Assembly (NCBI GenBank): GCA_934667465.1
Contig: CAKUMG010000336.1
Coordinates: 1-6,528, forward strand
Direction: 5' to 3'
From: an uncultured Actinoplanes sp.
GTDB taxonomy: Bacteria; Actinomycetota; Actinomycetes; Mycobacteriales; Micromonosporaceae
DNA length: 6,528 bases
The notes beneath the pieces are model-generated. The model saw only the letters and a program-made list of their open reading frames with translations. It was not told where the DNA came from and did no database searches. Made by a program: the position numbers and the translations under genes. Shown here in pieces: positions 1-5,451 of this stretch (position 1 is the first letter of the stretch; each line of letters starts with the position of its first letter).

Positions 1-2207
1 ACCGGGACACGGCGCCGGGCTCGTGGCAGGACCGCGGCGACCCGGGCGTCCGCCAGGACCGCGGCGACACCGGGTCCTGGCAGGAACGCACCGGCACCGG
101 CTCGTGGCAGGAGCGGGCCGACACCGGAACGTGGCAGAACCGCACGGACACCGGCTCCTGGCAGCGTGACGCGGAGACCCGGCAGGGCCGCCCGGCCGAG
201 CGGCGCCCGCGCGGCCCCGAGAGCCGGCGCGAGCCCCGCCGTGGCCTCGACGCCCAGCGCGGTGTCGGCATGCCGCCGCGCCGGGACCCGAACCGTGACT
301 ACCGCCGCCGCGAGCCCGACACGAGCTGGCAGCGCGAGCTGGAGTCCGCGGCCTGGGACCGCGACCACGAGTCGGACGTGTGGCTGCGCGACAGTGACAC
401 CGGCCAGTGGCACCGCGCGACCGCCGAGGACGACGAGGACGACGAGGACGACCGGGGCGCCCGGCCTCGTCGGCGCCGCCGTGCCCCCGACAACCTGCCC
501 GGCGGCCCGCTCGCCATCGAGAGCGGCCGCGGCACCGGCACGCCCGCCCCCGGCGACGCATCGGGCCCTCGCGGCAGCGAGGCGTTCGGGACCCGGGGCA
601 CCGACGCTCCCGGTCCCCGCGGTGGCGGGGGACGGCGTCGCGCTCCCGAGGGGCCTGCAACCAACCGCCCGTACGAGCTCGAAGCCGACCCGTCCGCCGC
701 CGGCCCGCCGGCAACGGGGCCCACCGGCTGGCAGCGAGGCCTCGACGACCGCCCGATCTCCGCCGGCCCCGGCGGCCCGATCGGCGGCCCCGGCACGTCC
801 TGGAGCCCGGATCCCGAAGCTCCGGGCGACCGCCCACCCCCGCCCGGCTCCAGCCCCCGGTCGGCCCCACCGGCACCGGACCGCCGCGACGCCCCACCGG
901 CACCCGGTGGACGGGGACCCTCCGCCTGGCGCAGCGACCCCGGCCCCGACCGCCCCGTCTCGGGCATGCCGGACAGCCCGGCCTCCGGCATCCCCGACCG
1001 CCCGGTCTCCGGCCTCCCCGACCGCCCCGTCTCCGGTCTCCCGAACCGACCGGTCTCCGGCATGCCCGACCGCCCGGCCTCGGGCCTCCCGAACCGACCG
1101 GTCTCCGGCATCTCGGATCATCCGGTCTCCGGCGTGCCCGGGGAGCCGACCTCGGAAGTCCCCGGGCGTCCCGTCTCCAGCGTCCCGGCCGACGAACCGC
1201 CCCCCTGGCAGCGAGGAAGGCAGGCCGACCGGACCGGAACAGCCCGGCCCGACTGGCGCCAGGAGCTCGGCGCGCCAAAGCCCACCTCAGCGCGGCCCGA
1301 CACACGGTCTGACGCGCAGGCCAACGCGCAGGCAGAACCGCAGCCCGAGGACTGGCGCGCCAAACTGCGCGCCGAGCAGGGTGAGCCCCGCCTGTCCCGC
1401 TCCGGCGACGCGGTCACCGAGATCATCCGGCTCCCGGACGAGCAGCCGGCCGCGTGGCTGCAGGCCGAGCGCGCACAGTCCGGCCGTGACCAGGGCTCCG
1501 GCTCGGCCGTCTACCGCGAGGGCGGCGGGGCCGACTGGCGCCGTGAGCTCGTGGACGAGAGCAACCTCGCCGAGGGCGAGTCCCGCCGCTACGGCACCAG
1601 CGACTTCGTCCCGTTCCGCGCTCCCACGAAGGACCCGGCTCCGCCTGCGGGGTCGCCCACCGAGGAACCCGGAACACCGGCAAGGAGCGCAGCCTCGGCC
1701 AGGGTTCCCGCCGCGAGCACCGCCGGCGGGCCGGCCGCGCGCACGGGTGCCAGCTGGCAGGACCCGCCGGACACCGAGTGGCCGCCCCGCGGCGCCGTCC
1801 TGACCTCGCCCAGCGGCGCCTACGAGCGTCGCCCGGTGAGCACGCTGACGTCGGCGTCGGCCCGGCAGAACGATCTCCTCGAACCGGACGAGGACCTGGA
1901 GGAGAACACCGGCGGGCCGCTCGCGGCGGTCGGTTACACGGTCGTCTGGTACGGCGTCCCGGTCGTGCTCTTCGTCGCCTACATGCTCATCGTCAACGGC
2001 AGCCAGCAGGGCCAGGCCTTCGACACGCTGACCAGGGCGGCGCCGCAGTTCGGCCTCTCCCTGGTGCTGAGCATGCTCGTCGCCGTCGGCCTGCGTTGGG
2101 CGAGCGGCTCCTGGAAGGCGGCCAGCGTCGGCCTCGCCTCGGCCGTCGTCGGCGGCGGACTGGCCACGGTGCTCACGTCGGCGATCACCGGCAATTCCCT
2201 CAGCTGA
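1..2207 (+). CDS. Repeat-rich disordered protein with three C-terminal membrane segments (5' partial)
   Basis: I do not recognise this family. The frame (codons from base 3) is open to the left edge, so the start lies outside; 734 residues are visible, ending in TGA. Residues about 2-57 are 9-residue Trp repeats, and Trp spacing of exactly nine residues returns at 109-136. An Asp/Glu run followed by an Arg run comes next (about 142-162), then Pro/Gly/Ala/Arg-rich linker, ten copies of an 8-residue Pro-rich repeat (316-395), and more linker with scattered W-[QR]-x-x-[LR] motifs. The end holds three hydrophobic segments, about residues 643-664, 683-699 and 706-728. Third codon positions are almost all G/C, which supports this frame over the overlapping ones. 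The N-terminal part looks intrinsically disordered and is probably tethered to the membrane by its C-terminus. It converges on rplI. The ATG at 270 is internal. Function unknown. Confidence 0.85.
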   Translation, partial: RDTAPGSWQDRGDPGVRQDRGDTGSWQERTGTGSWQERADTGTWQNRTDTGSWQRDAETRQGRPAERRPRGPESRREPRRGLDAQRGVGMPPRRDPNRDYRRREPDTSWQRELESAAWDRDHESDVWLRDSDTGQWHRATAEDDEDDEDDRGARPRRRRRAPDNLPGGPLAIESGRGTGTPAPGDASGPRGSEAFGTRGTDAPGPRGGGGRRRAPEGPATNRPYELEADPSAAGPPATGPTGWQRGLDDRPISAGPGGPIGGPGTSWSPDPEAPGDRPPPPGSSPRSAPPAPDRRDAPPAPGGRGPSAWRSDPGPDRPVSGMPDSPASGIPDRPVSGLPDRPVSGLPNRPVSGMPDRPASGLPNRPVSGISDHPVSGVPGEPTSEVPGRPVSSVPADEPPPWQRGRQADRTGTARPDWRQELGAPKPTSARPDTRSDAQANAQAEPQPEDWRAKLRAEQGEPRLSRSGDAVTEIIRLPDEQPAAWLQAERAQSGRDQGSGSAVYREGGGADWRRELVDESNLAEGESRRYGTSDFVPFRAPTKDPAPPAGSPTEEPGTPARSAASARVPAASTAGGPAARTGASWQDPPDTEWPPRGAVLTSPSGAYERRPVSTLTSASARQNDLLEPDEDLEENTGGPLAAVGYTVVWYGVPVVLFVAYMLIVNGSQQGQAFDTLTRAAPQFGLSLVLSMLVAVGLRWASGSWKAASVGLASAVVGGGLATVLTSAITGNSLS
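6..173 (+). repeat. 27-bp repeat array encoding DTGSWQERx nonapeptides
   Basis: Codons 39-173 encode five consecutive 9-residue units: DPGVRQDRG, DTGSWQERT, GTGSWQERA, DTGTWQNRT, DTGSWQRDA. A variant 11-residue unit precedes them, and the array probably continues past the left edge. The Trp codons fall at 24, 78, 105, 132 and 159, with Arg replacing Trp at 51, so the 27-base period is exact. Confidence 0.85.
327..410 (+). repeat. Degenerate second block of 9-residue Trp periodicity
   Basis: Trp codons at 327, 354, 381 and 408 are exactly 27 bases apart, although the residues between them have diverged (for example WQRELESAA, WDRDHESDV, WLRDSDTGQ). The last unit restores the DTGxW signature of the first array. 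I read this as an older, diverged part of the same repeat. Confidence 0.75.
426..452 (+). repeat. Triple exact 9-bp repeat encoding an acidic run
   Basis: GAGGACGAC occurs three times without change and encodes EDDEDDEDD. Five consecutive Arg residues follow within a dozen codons, giving a sharp acidic-to-basic charge switch. Confidence 0.8.
948..1187 (+). repeat. 24-bp tandem repeat, ten copies, encoding DRPVSGLP-type octapeptides
   Basis: Ten consecutive 8-residue units fit the consensus [DN]-R-P-[VA]-S-G-[MLI]-P. Units 8 to 10 are the most diverged (DHPVSGVP, GEPTSEVP, GRPVSSVP). The middle copies are close at the DNA level, which suggests recent expansion by slippage or recombination. 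The Pro every third and eighth position predicts an extended, non-globular stalk. Confidence 0.9.
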
Positions 2208-2255
2208 CGAGCAAACCGCCACCACCCGGCGTACGGCTGCGGGGCACGCAACCAG

Positions 2256-2289
2256 AAGAGCGCGCCACCCGACCGGGCGACGCGCTCTT
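2256..2289. terminator. Bidirectional intrinsic terminator between convergent genes
   Basis: A perfect 9-bp inverted repeat (AAGAGCGCG at 2256-2264, CGCGCTCTT at 2281-2289) encloses a 16-base loop that can form a further small stem. A short T run follows on the plus strand and a TTCTGGTT tail on the minus strand. It lies 48 bases after the repeat-protein stop and 19 bases past the rplI stop, so it can end both transcripts. Confidence 0.75.
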
Positions 2290-2308
2290 TCCGAGCTGAA
2301 CAGCCGTG

Positions 2309-2758
2309 TTACTTGGCGGAGACCACGTTCACGGGGAACGTGGCGGTCACCTCGGGGTGCAGCTTGACCTGGACCTTGTAGGAGCCCGTGGTCTTGATGT
2401 GGGCCGGCAGCTCGAGGCGACGCCGGTCCAGGGCCGGACCGCCGGCGGCCTTGACCGCGTTGACGATCTCGGCCGGGGTGATCGAGCCGAACAGGCGGCC
2501 GCCGGTGCCGGACCGCGCGCTCAGCGAGACCTTGAGACCCTCGAGCTGGCCCTTGACCTCGTTGGCCTGGCCGAGGTCACGGATCTCGCGGGCCTCGCGG
2601 GCCCGGCGGATGATCGTGACCTGCTTCTCGGCGCCCTTGCTCCAGCGGATCGCGAAGCCCTGCGGCAGCAGGTAGTTACGGCCGTAGCCGTCCTTGACCT
2701 CGACGATGTCGCCGGGGGTGCCGAGGCCCGACACTTCCTGGGTAAGGATGATCTTCAT
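2309..2758 (-). CDS. rplI: 50S ribosomal protein bL9
   Basis: bL9 binds 23S rRNA at the base of the L1 stalk and reaches across the ribosome surface; it helps keep the reading frame. The product is 149 residues, the usual length. It starts MKIILTQEV, and the N-terminal rRNA-binding domain has the conserved [13 protein letters not shown] stretch (about residues 24-36). A long charged connecting helix (about 41-75) follows, then the C-terminal domain with [13 protein letters not shown]. The start is ATG with GGGGAGG seven bases upstream, and that Shine-Dalgarno directly abuts the rpsR stop. It is the last gene of the rpsF operon, 14 bases after rpsR, and is followed by the hairpin at 2256-2289. 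Nothing in it looks abnormal. Confidence 0.97.
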   Translation of the reverse strand: MKIILTQEVSGLGTPGDIVEVKDGYGRNYLLPQGFAIRWSKGAEKQVTIIRRAREAREIRDLGQANEVKGQLEGLKVSLSARSGTGGRLFGSITPAEIVNAVKAAGGPALDRRRLELPAHIKTTGSYKVQVKLHPEVTATFPVNVVSAK

Positions 2759-2772
2759 ATCGGTGCCTCCCC

Positions 2773-3012
2773 TCAGCGAGCCGTCGCGGTGTACGGCAGG
2801 AGCGCCATCTCACGGGCGTTCTTCACCGCACGGGCGATCTGCCGCTGCTGCTGCGAGGTCACACCCGTGACCCGGCGAGCGCGGATCTTGCCGCGGTCGG
2901 AGATGAACTTCCGCAGGAGAGCGGTGTCCTTGTAGTCGATGTAGGTGATCCCGTCCTTGTCGAGCGGGTTCACCTTCTTCTTCGGCTTGCGCAGTGCAGC
3001 AGCCTTGGCCAT
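2773..3012 (-). CDS. rpsR: 30S ribosomal protein bS18, zinc-free (C-minus) form
   Basis: bS18 pairs with bS6 on the platform of the 30S subunit. The 79-residue product has the conserved core [19 protein letters not shown], then RARRVTG and [11 protein letters not shown]. The zinc-ribbon form has a CxxC pair before the core and a Cys and His in an NCxxHQR motif after it. Here these sites read VNPLDKDG and VTSQQQRQ, and the protein has no cysteine at all, so all four ligands are gone. This is the C-minus form, which in mycobacteria is the alternative, zinc-starvation paralogue; here it occupies the main rpsF-ssb operon. ATG start, with AGGAG eight bases upstream. The gene lies 72 bases after ssb, with a hairpin in the gap. 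Confidence 0.96.
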   Translation of the reverse strand: MAKAAALRKPKKKVNPLDKDGITYIDYKDTALLRKFISDRGKIRARRVTGVTSQQQRQIARAVKNAREMALLPYTATAR

Positions 3013-3034
3013 TGCTCTTACTCCTGAATATGGG

Positions 3035-3066
3035 AAGCCCGGCGAGGCGCGGGGCCTCGCGGGCTT
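3035..3066 (-). other. Long intercistronic hairpin between ssb and rpsR
   Basis: The arms at 3035-3048 and 3054-3066 pair over 13 bp with one bulged base and a 5-base loop. The stem is almost entirely G/C. No U-run follows on the minus strand, so it is not a typical terminator. It ends about nine bases upstream of the rpsR Shine-Dalgarno. It could protect the mRNA, tune the rpsR/rplI level relative to ssb, or act as a weak attenuator; the sequence does not decide between these. Confidence 0.6.
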
Positions 3067-3084
3067 GCGGTAGCCCGGTGGGGC

Positions 3085-3645
3085 TTAGAAGGGTGGCTCG
3101 TCATCGAAGGAGGAGGAGCTGCCACCGCCGGAGCGGTTGCTGTTCCCGGCCGGTGCCGCCGTCGACCAGGGGTCGTCGAAGGAGGAGGAGTTGCCGCCCC
3201 CACCGCCGCCGCCACCGGACTGCCGGCTGCCACCACCGCCGCCGCCTCCGAAGCCGCCGCCCCCACCGCCGCCGCCGGACCGGCTCATCTTCTGAACCTT
3301 CGCCGTGGCATACCGCAGGGACGGGCCGATCTCGTCGACCTCGAGCTCGTAGACGGTGCGCTTCTCTCCCTCGCGGGTCTCGTAAGACCGCTGGCGCAGC
3401 CGGCCCTGCACGATCACCCGAGCGCCACGCTGCAGCGACTCGGCGACGTGCTCGGCGGCGTCACGCCAGATGTTGCACGCGAGGAACAGTGGCTCGCCGT
3501 CTTTCCACTCGCCCGACTGCCGGTCCAAGGTCCGCGGCGTGGACGCGATGCGGAACTTGGCGACCGCCGCCCCCGAAGGGGTGAAGCGGAGCTCAGGGTC
3601 GTCGGTCAGGTTCCCGACGACCGTGATGGTGGTTTCTCCTGCCAT
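3085..3645 (-). CDS. ssb: Single-stranded DNA-binding protein
   Basis: SSB coats single-stranded DNA in replication, recombination and repair, and recruits partners through its C-terminal tip. The 186-residue product has an N-terminal OB-fold (about 1-112) starting with [17 protein letters not shown] and including [14 protein letters not shown] and [18 protein letters not shown] Gly-rich linker with three long Gly runs follows (about 124-151), and the acidic tip DDEPPF is complete. An internal SSSFDDPW (about 153-160) echoes the terminal [15 protein letters not shown] in the linker is also familiar from other actinobacterial SSBs. The ATG start has GAGGAG six to seven bases upstream. It lies 69 bases after rpsF in the same operon. 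A small 5-bp hairpin (3684-3696) sits in that gap. Confidence 0.97.
   Translation of the reverse strand: MAGETTITVVGNLTDDPELRFTPSGAAVAKFRIASTPRTLDRQSGEWKDGEPLFLACNIWRDAAEHVAESLQRGARVIVQGRLRQRSYETREGEKRTVYELEVDEIGPSLRYATAKVQKMSRSGGGGGGGGFGGGGGGGSRQSGGGGGGGGNSSSFDDPWSTAAPAGNSNRSGGGSSSSFDDEPPF
3193..3279 (-). repeat. Gly-codon tract (CCG/CCA microsatellite-like) in ssb
   Basis: Runs of GGN codons, seen on the plus strand as repeated gcc/ccg/cca triplets, encode three poly-Gly stretches of the SSB linker, broken by one Phe and a Ser-Arg-Gln-Ser insert. Such a tract is prone to in-frame slippage, so linker length probably varies between strains. Confidence 0.8.
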
Positions 3646-3714
3646 GATCTTCTCCTCGCCGCTGAAGCGTCGTTCGCCGGAAAGGCTCTCAGAGCCCTAC
3701 GACAAAAACGAGGC

Positions 3715-4005
3715 TCAGCGGGTCTCCGGCCGGATGACCTTGGTGCGCAGGATGGACTCGTTCAGCCGCAGCTGCCGGTCCAGCTCCGCCACGGCCTCGG
3801 GCGTGGCCTGAAGGTCGACGACGGCGTAGATGCCCTCGGCCTTCTTGTTGATCTCGTACGAAAGGCGCCGGCGGCCCCAGACGTCGAGCTTCTCCACCGA
3901 GCCACCCGCGGTCCGGATCACGTTCAGGTACGTGTCGAGAGACGGGGCGACGGTGCGCTCCTCGAGCGAAGGGTCGAGGATCACCATGAGTTCGTAATGA
4001 CGCAA
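3715..4005 (-). CDS. rpsF: 30S ribosomal protein bS6 (TTG start)
   Basis: bS6 forms a heterodimer with bS18 on the 30S platform and is the first gene of this operon. The 96-residue product reads (M)[16 protein letters not shown] at its N-terminus, then [22 protein letters not shown] and [22 protein letters not shown]. It ends at VIRPETR, without the acidic tail of the E. coli protein, as is common in Gram-positive bacteria. The frame stays open far upstream, but only these 96 codons match the family. No ATG or GTG exists at the conserved start; TTG at 4003-4005 follows the nine-base Shine-Dalgarno AGGAGGTGA (4021-4013) by seven bases. The next in-frame ATG would delete the first beta-strand. 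Expression is probably controlled by the leader fold at 4015-4059. Confidence 0.95.
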   Translation of the reverse strand: MRHYELMVILDPSLEERTVAPSLDTYLNVIRTAGGSVEKLDVWGRRRLSYEINKKAEGIYAVVDLQATPEAVAELDRQLRLNESILRTKVIRPETR

Positions 4006-4014
4006 GACGTTCTC

Positions 4015-4059
4015 ACCTCCTGTGGGCTTGACGGCCACGGTCTCTCCGTGGCAGGAGGT
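4015..4059 (-). promoter_or_regulatory. rpsF leader fold sequestering the Shine-Dalgarno (S6:S18-leader-like)
   Basis: On the minus strand ACCUCCUG (4059-4052) is a perfect 8-base complement of CAGGAGGU (4022-4015), which is the rpsF Shine-Dalgarno. The two enclose a hairpin, CCACGG (4051-4046) and CCGUGG (4040-4035), with loop AGAGA. The only unpaired stretch is a 12-base bulge on the 3' side that begins with CCG (4034-4032). The S6:S18 leader family is described as two stacked helices with a CCG bulge, imitating the 16S site; it lets the S6:S18 complex repress its own operon. The pairing is seen directly; the assignment to that family is inference. Confidence 0.72.
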
Positions 4060-4100
4060 CTTGTGTCGCTCGCAGAAAGAAACCGTGGAGCACGACTGAA

Positions 4101-4118
4101 GGAACGGCCGCCCCACGG
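4101..4118. repeat. 18-bp direct repeat, copy 1
   Basis: GGAACGGCCGCCCCACGG matches 4322-4339 at 17 of 18 positions, in the same orientation. This copy lies in the rpsF leader, just downstream of the predicted transcription start. Confidence 0.6.
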
Positions 4119-4137
4119 CAACACTGCGAACCGAGCC

Positions 4138-4166
4138 AGCATACCCGTGGCACGCGAGGCGACCAA
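4138..4166 (-). promoter_or_regulatory. Predicted vegetative promoter of the rpsF operon
   Basis: On the minus strand, TTGGTC (-35, 4166-4161) is separated by exactly 17 bp from TATGCT (-10, 4143-4138). This gives a start near 4131 and a leader of about 125 nt before the TTG codon. The -35 box overlaps the U-tract of the terminator of the upstream gene, so one gene's end and the next one's promoter are fused. Confidence 0.6.
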
Positions 4167-4169
4167 AAC

Positions 4170-4199
4170 AGAGAGCCCCGTCCGGGGACGGGGCTCTCT
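4170..4199 (-). terminator. Strong intrinsic terminator of the exported-protein gene
   Basis: A perfect 13-bp inverted repeat (arms 4170-4182 and 4187-4199) has a 4-base loop and is followed on the minus strand by TGTTTTGG. It lies about 155 bases beyond the stop of the 5327-4356 gene and isolates the rpsF operon from that transcript. Confidence 0.85.
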
Positions 4200-4355
4200 T
4201 CCGGGATCCACCCCGGCCGGCCTGCCCCGAGGGGAGGTCTGCCGGGAAGGTGGAGCCGCGGGGCGTCCGGTCCGCATTCGCTGGGTGGGACCTGGGGAGG
4301 AACGACCACACCGATGAGGTTGGAACGGCCGCCCCGCGGAGCTTGTACCGATAGC
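4200..4355. other. Non-coding stretch after the exported-protein gene
   Basis: This 156-base stretch would be the 3' untranslated part of the minus-strand gene ending at 4356. It holds one copy of an 18-bp direct repeat (4322-4339) and a short GC palindrome near 4226-4233. I see no gene or RNA in it. With 4006-4199 it makes up the 350-base gap before rpsF. Confidence 0.6.
4322..4339. repeat. 18-bp direct repeat, copy 2
   Basis: GGAACGGCCGCCCCGCGG, 17 of 18 identical to 4101-4118, 221 bases apart. This copy lies 16 bases past the stop of the exported-protein gene. The two copies bracket the terminator and the rpsF promoter. Confidence 0.6.
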
Positions 4356-5327
4356 TTACGCGATGTTTGCCCGAGATGCACGTTGCGACGCATATGCCCG
4401 AATTGAGGCGGCTCCGACGCCGATCGCGCACACCGCCGCGATCACGGCGAGCAGGCCCACCGGCTCCGGCTCGGGCAGCGGGGTCATCGCCGCGACCGGC
4501 TCGGCAGCCGCCACGGCCCGCACGGGTGCCGCCTCGCGGGCCGGCGCGGCCTCGGTGGACACCGGCAGCTCGATCGGCGGTACGGAGCTCAGGAGCGCGC
4601 GGTCTTCGCCAGGCGGCATGCCCGCGAATTCCGGCGCCGGGGCGGTGGCTCCCGCCGTACCCCTCATGACTCTGGTTTTGATTCGGGGGTGAGACACGCC
4701 ACCCTGCGGCAGGGAGGGCACCGCGTGGTGGGTGACCGTCGACCCGCTGGAAACGGCGGGCCTCGGCGGTGCCGGACGCTTGCCGCCGGGAGACGCGGGA
4801 CGCTGCGGCGTCACCGGCGGCGAACCCGCCGCGGGAGCGGTGGTGGACGGGGGCGTCCAGGAGTCCGAGGGCTCGACGGGAGCCTCCGTCTCGCCCTCCG
4901 AGGGTTCCGGCTCGGGCGCGGGCATGGCCGGGACCGACGGTGTGGCCGTCACCATCATCGGCATGGCCTGGTCGGCGACGGCACAGTTCGGGTCGAGCCG
5001 TACGGCCGTGGTGCCCCTGCGGAAGAGGACCTCCGTCGTGCCGTTCTCCGGGAGCGTGCCCTTGGACGAGCCGTTGAGGAGGAGCTTGGCGCCATGACCC
5101 GTACGGTTGACGACCCGCACCGTGCTCTCCGCCGGCACGGTCATCGACTCGATCGAGGGCGTGGACCGACACGACAGCCCCAGCATCCCGCCCCCGGCGA
5201 AGACGACCTGACGGCCACCGGCCTCGGTCTGCTCGGCGCTGGCCGTCCCCGTGGTGACGACCGCCGCCCCGAGCAGAAACCCACCCATGACCATCGCGGT
5301 CACTCGGTGTCGGACTTGCCGTGACAT
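4356..5327 (-). CDS. Exported, membrane-anchored protein with small two-Cys domain and Pro-rich stalk
   Basis: I do not recognise this 323-residue protein. It begins with a typical signal peptide: basic MSRQVRHR, hydrophobic core to about residue 26, and a likely cleavage after ASA at 31. A compact beta-rich region follows (about 40-118) with two Cys, in GLSCRS (53) and DPNCAV (115), which could form a disulphide. Residues about 128-285 are a Pro/Ala/Glu/Thr-rich stalk. A final hydrophobic segment (290-308) ends in a short basic tail, [14 protein letters not shown]. No LPxTG sortase motif precedes it, so membrane rather than wall anchoring is likely. ATG at 5327 is chosen because GGGGAG lies eight bases upstream and the signal peptide starts there; an in-frame TTG at 5354 would add nine unsuitable residues. 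It diverges from nfo. Function unknown. Confidence 0.85.
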   Translation of the reverse strand: MSRQVRHRVTAMVMGGFLLGAAVVTTGTASAEQTEAGGRQVVFAGGGMLGLSCRSTPSIESMTVPAESTVRVVNRTGHGAKLLLNGSSKGTLPENGTTEVLFRRGTTAVRLDPNCAVADQAMPMMVTATPSVPAMPAPEPEPSEGETEAPVEPSDSWTPPSTTAPAAGSPPVTPQRPASPGGKRPAPPRPAVSSGSTVTHHAVPSLPQGGVSHPRIKTRVMRGTAGATAPAPEFAGMPPGEDRALLSSVPPIELPVSTEAAPAREAAPVRAVAAAEPVAAMTPLPEPEPVGLLAVIAAVCAIGVGAASIRAYASQRASRANIA

Positions 5328-5439
5328 GCCACCATCTCCCCGGTTCGCGAGCAATCCCTCCGATAACGACGCCCGCTCCGGCGCGGTGACGCCTGCGTAT
5401 CGACCTCACAGCGGCGGGGTGAGCGTCGTACCCACGTCG

Positions 5440-5445
5440 TAGGCT
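5440..5445 (+). promoter_or_regulatory. -10 box for a probably leaderless nfo transcript
   Basis: TAGGCT fits the actinobacterial TANNNT -10 pattern and ends six bases before the nfo ATG, which would put transcription start on the A of ATG. No Shine-Dalgarno lies in front of that ATG (GGCTCGGTCC). The -35 region is weak, which is common for such promoters. Confidence 0.6.
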
Positions 5446-5451
5446 CGGTCC

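Noticed and set aside
948..1187. Possible CRISPR array from the 24-bp period
   Set aside because: Units are contiguous without spacers, and keep reading frame and residue pattern, so this is a protein repeat.
166..1803. Long open frames overlapping the repeat gene on both strands (also 299-1111 minus, 407-1312 plus, 1287-2225 minus)
   Set aside because: They are by-products of high GC: Arg/Pro/Ala/Ser-rich, without domains, and with worse third-position G/C than the repeat gene frame.
270..2207. ATG at 270 as the start of the repeat-rich protein (645 residues)
   Set aside because: The same frame is open to the left edge and carries the DTGSWQ repeat array upstream of the ATG, so coding clearly begins earlier. 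No convincing ribosome site precedes the ATG.
3193..3279. Possible CRISPR-like or regulatory repeat in the GCC-rich tract
   Set aside because: It is simply Gly codons of the SSB linker, with no spacers or regular repeat unit.
2994..3584. Arg-rich open frame opposite ssb, and a plus-strand frame 3448-4317
   Set aside because: Both are antisense shadows of ssb, rpsF and the leader; composition is unlike a protein and there is no ribosome site.
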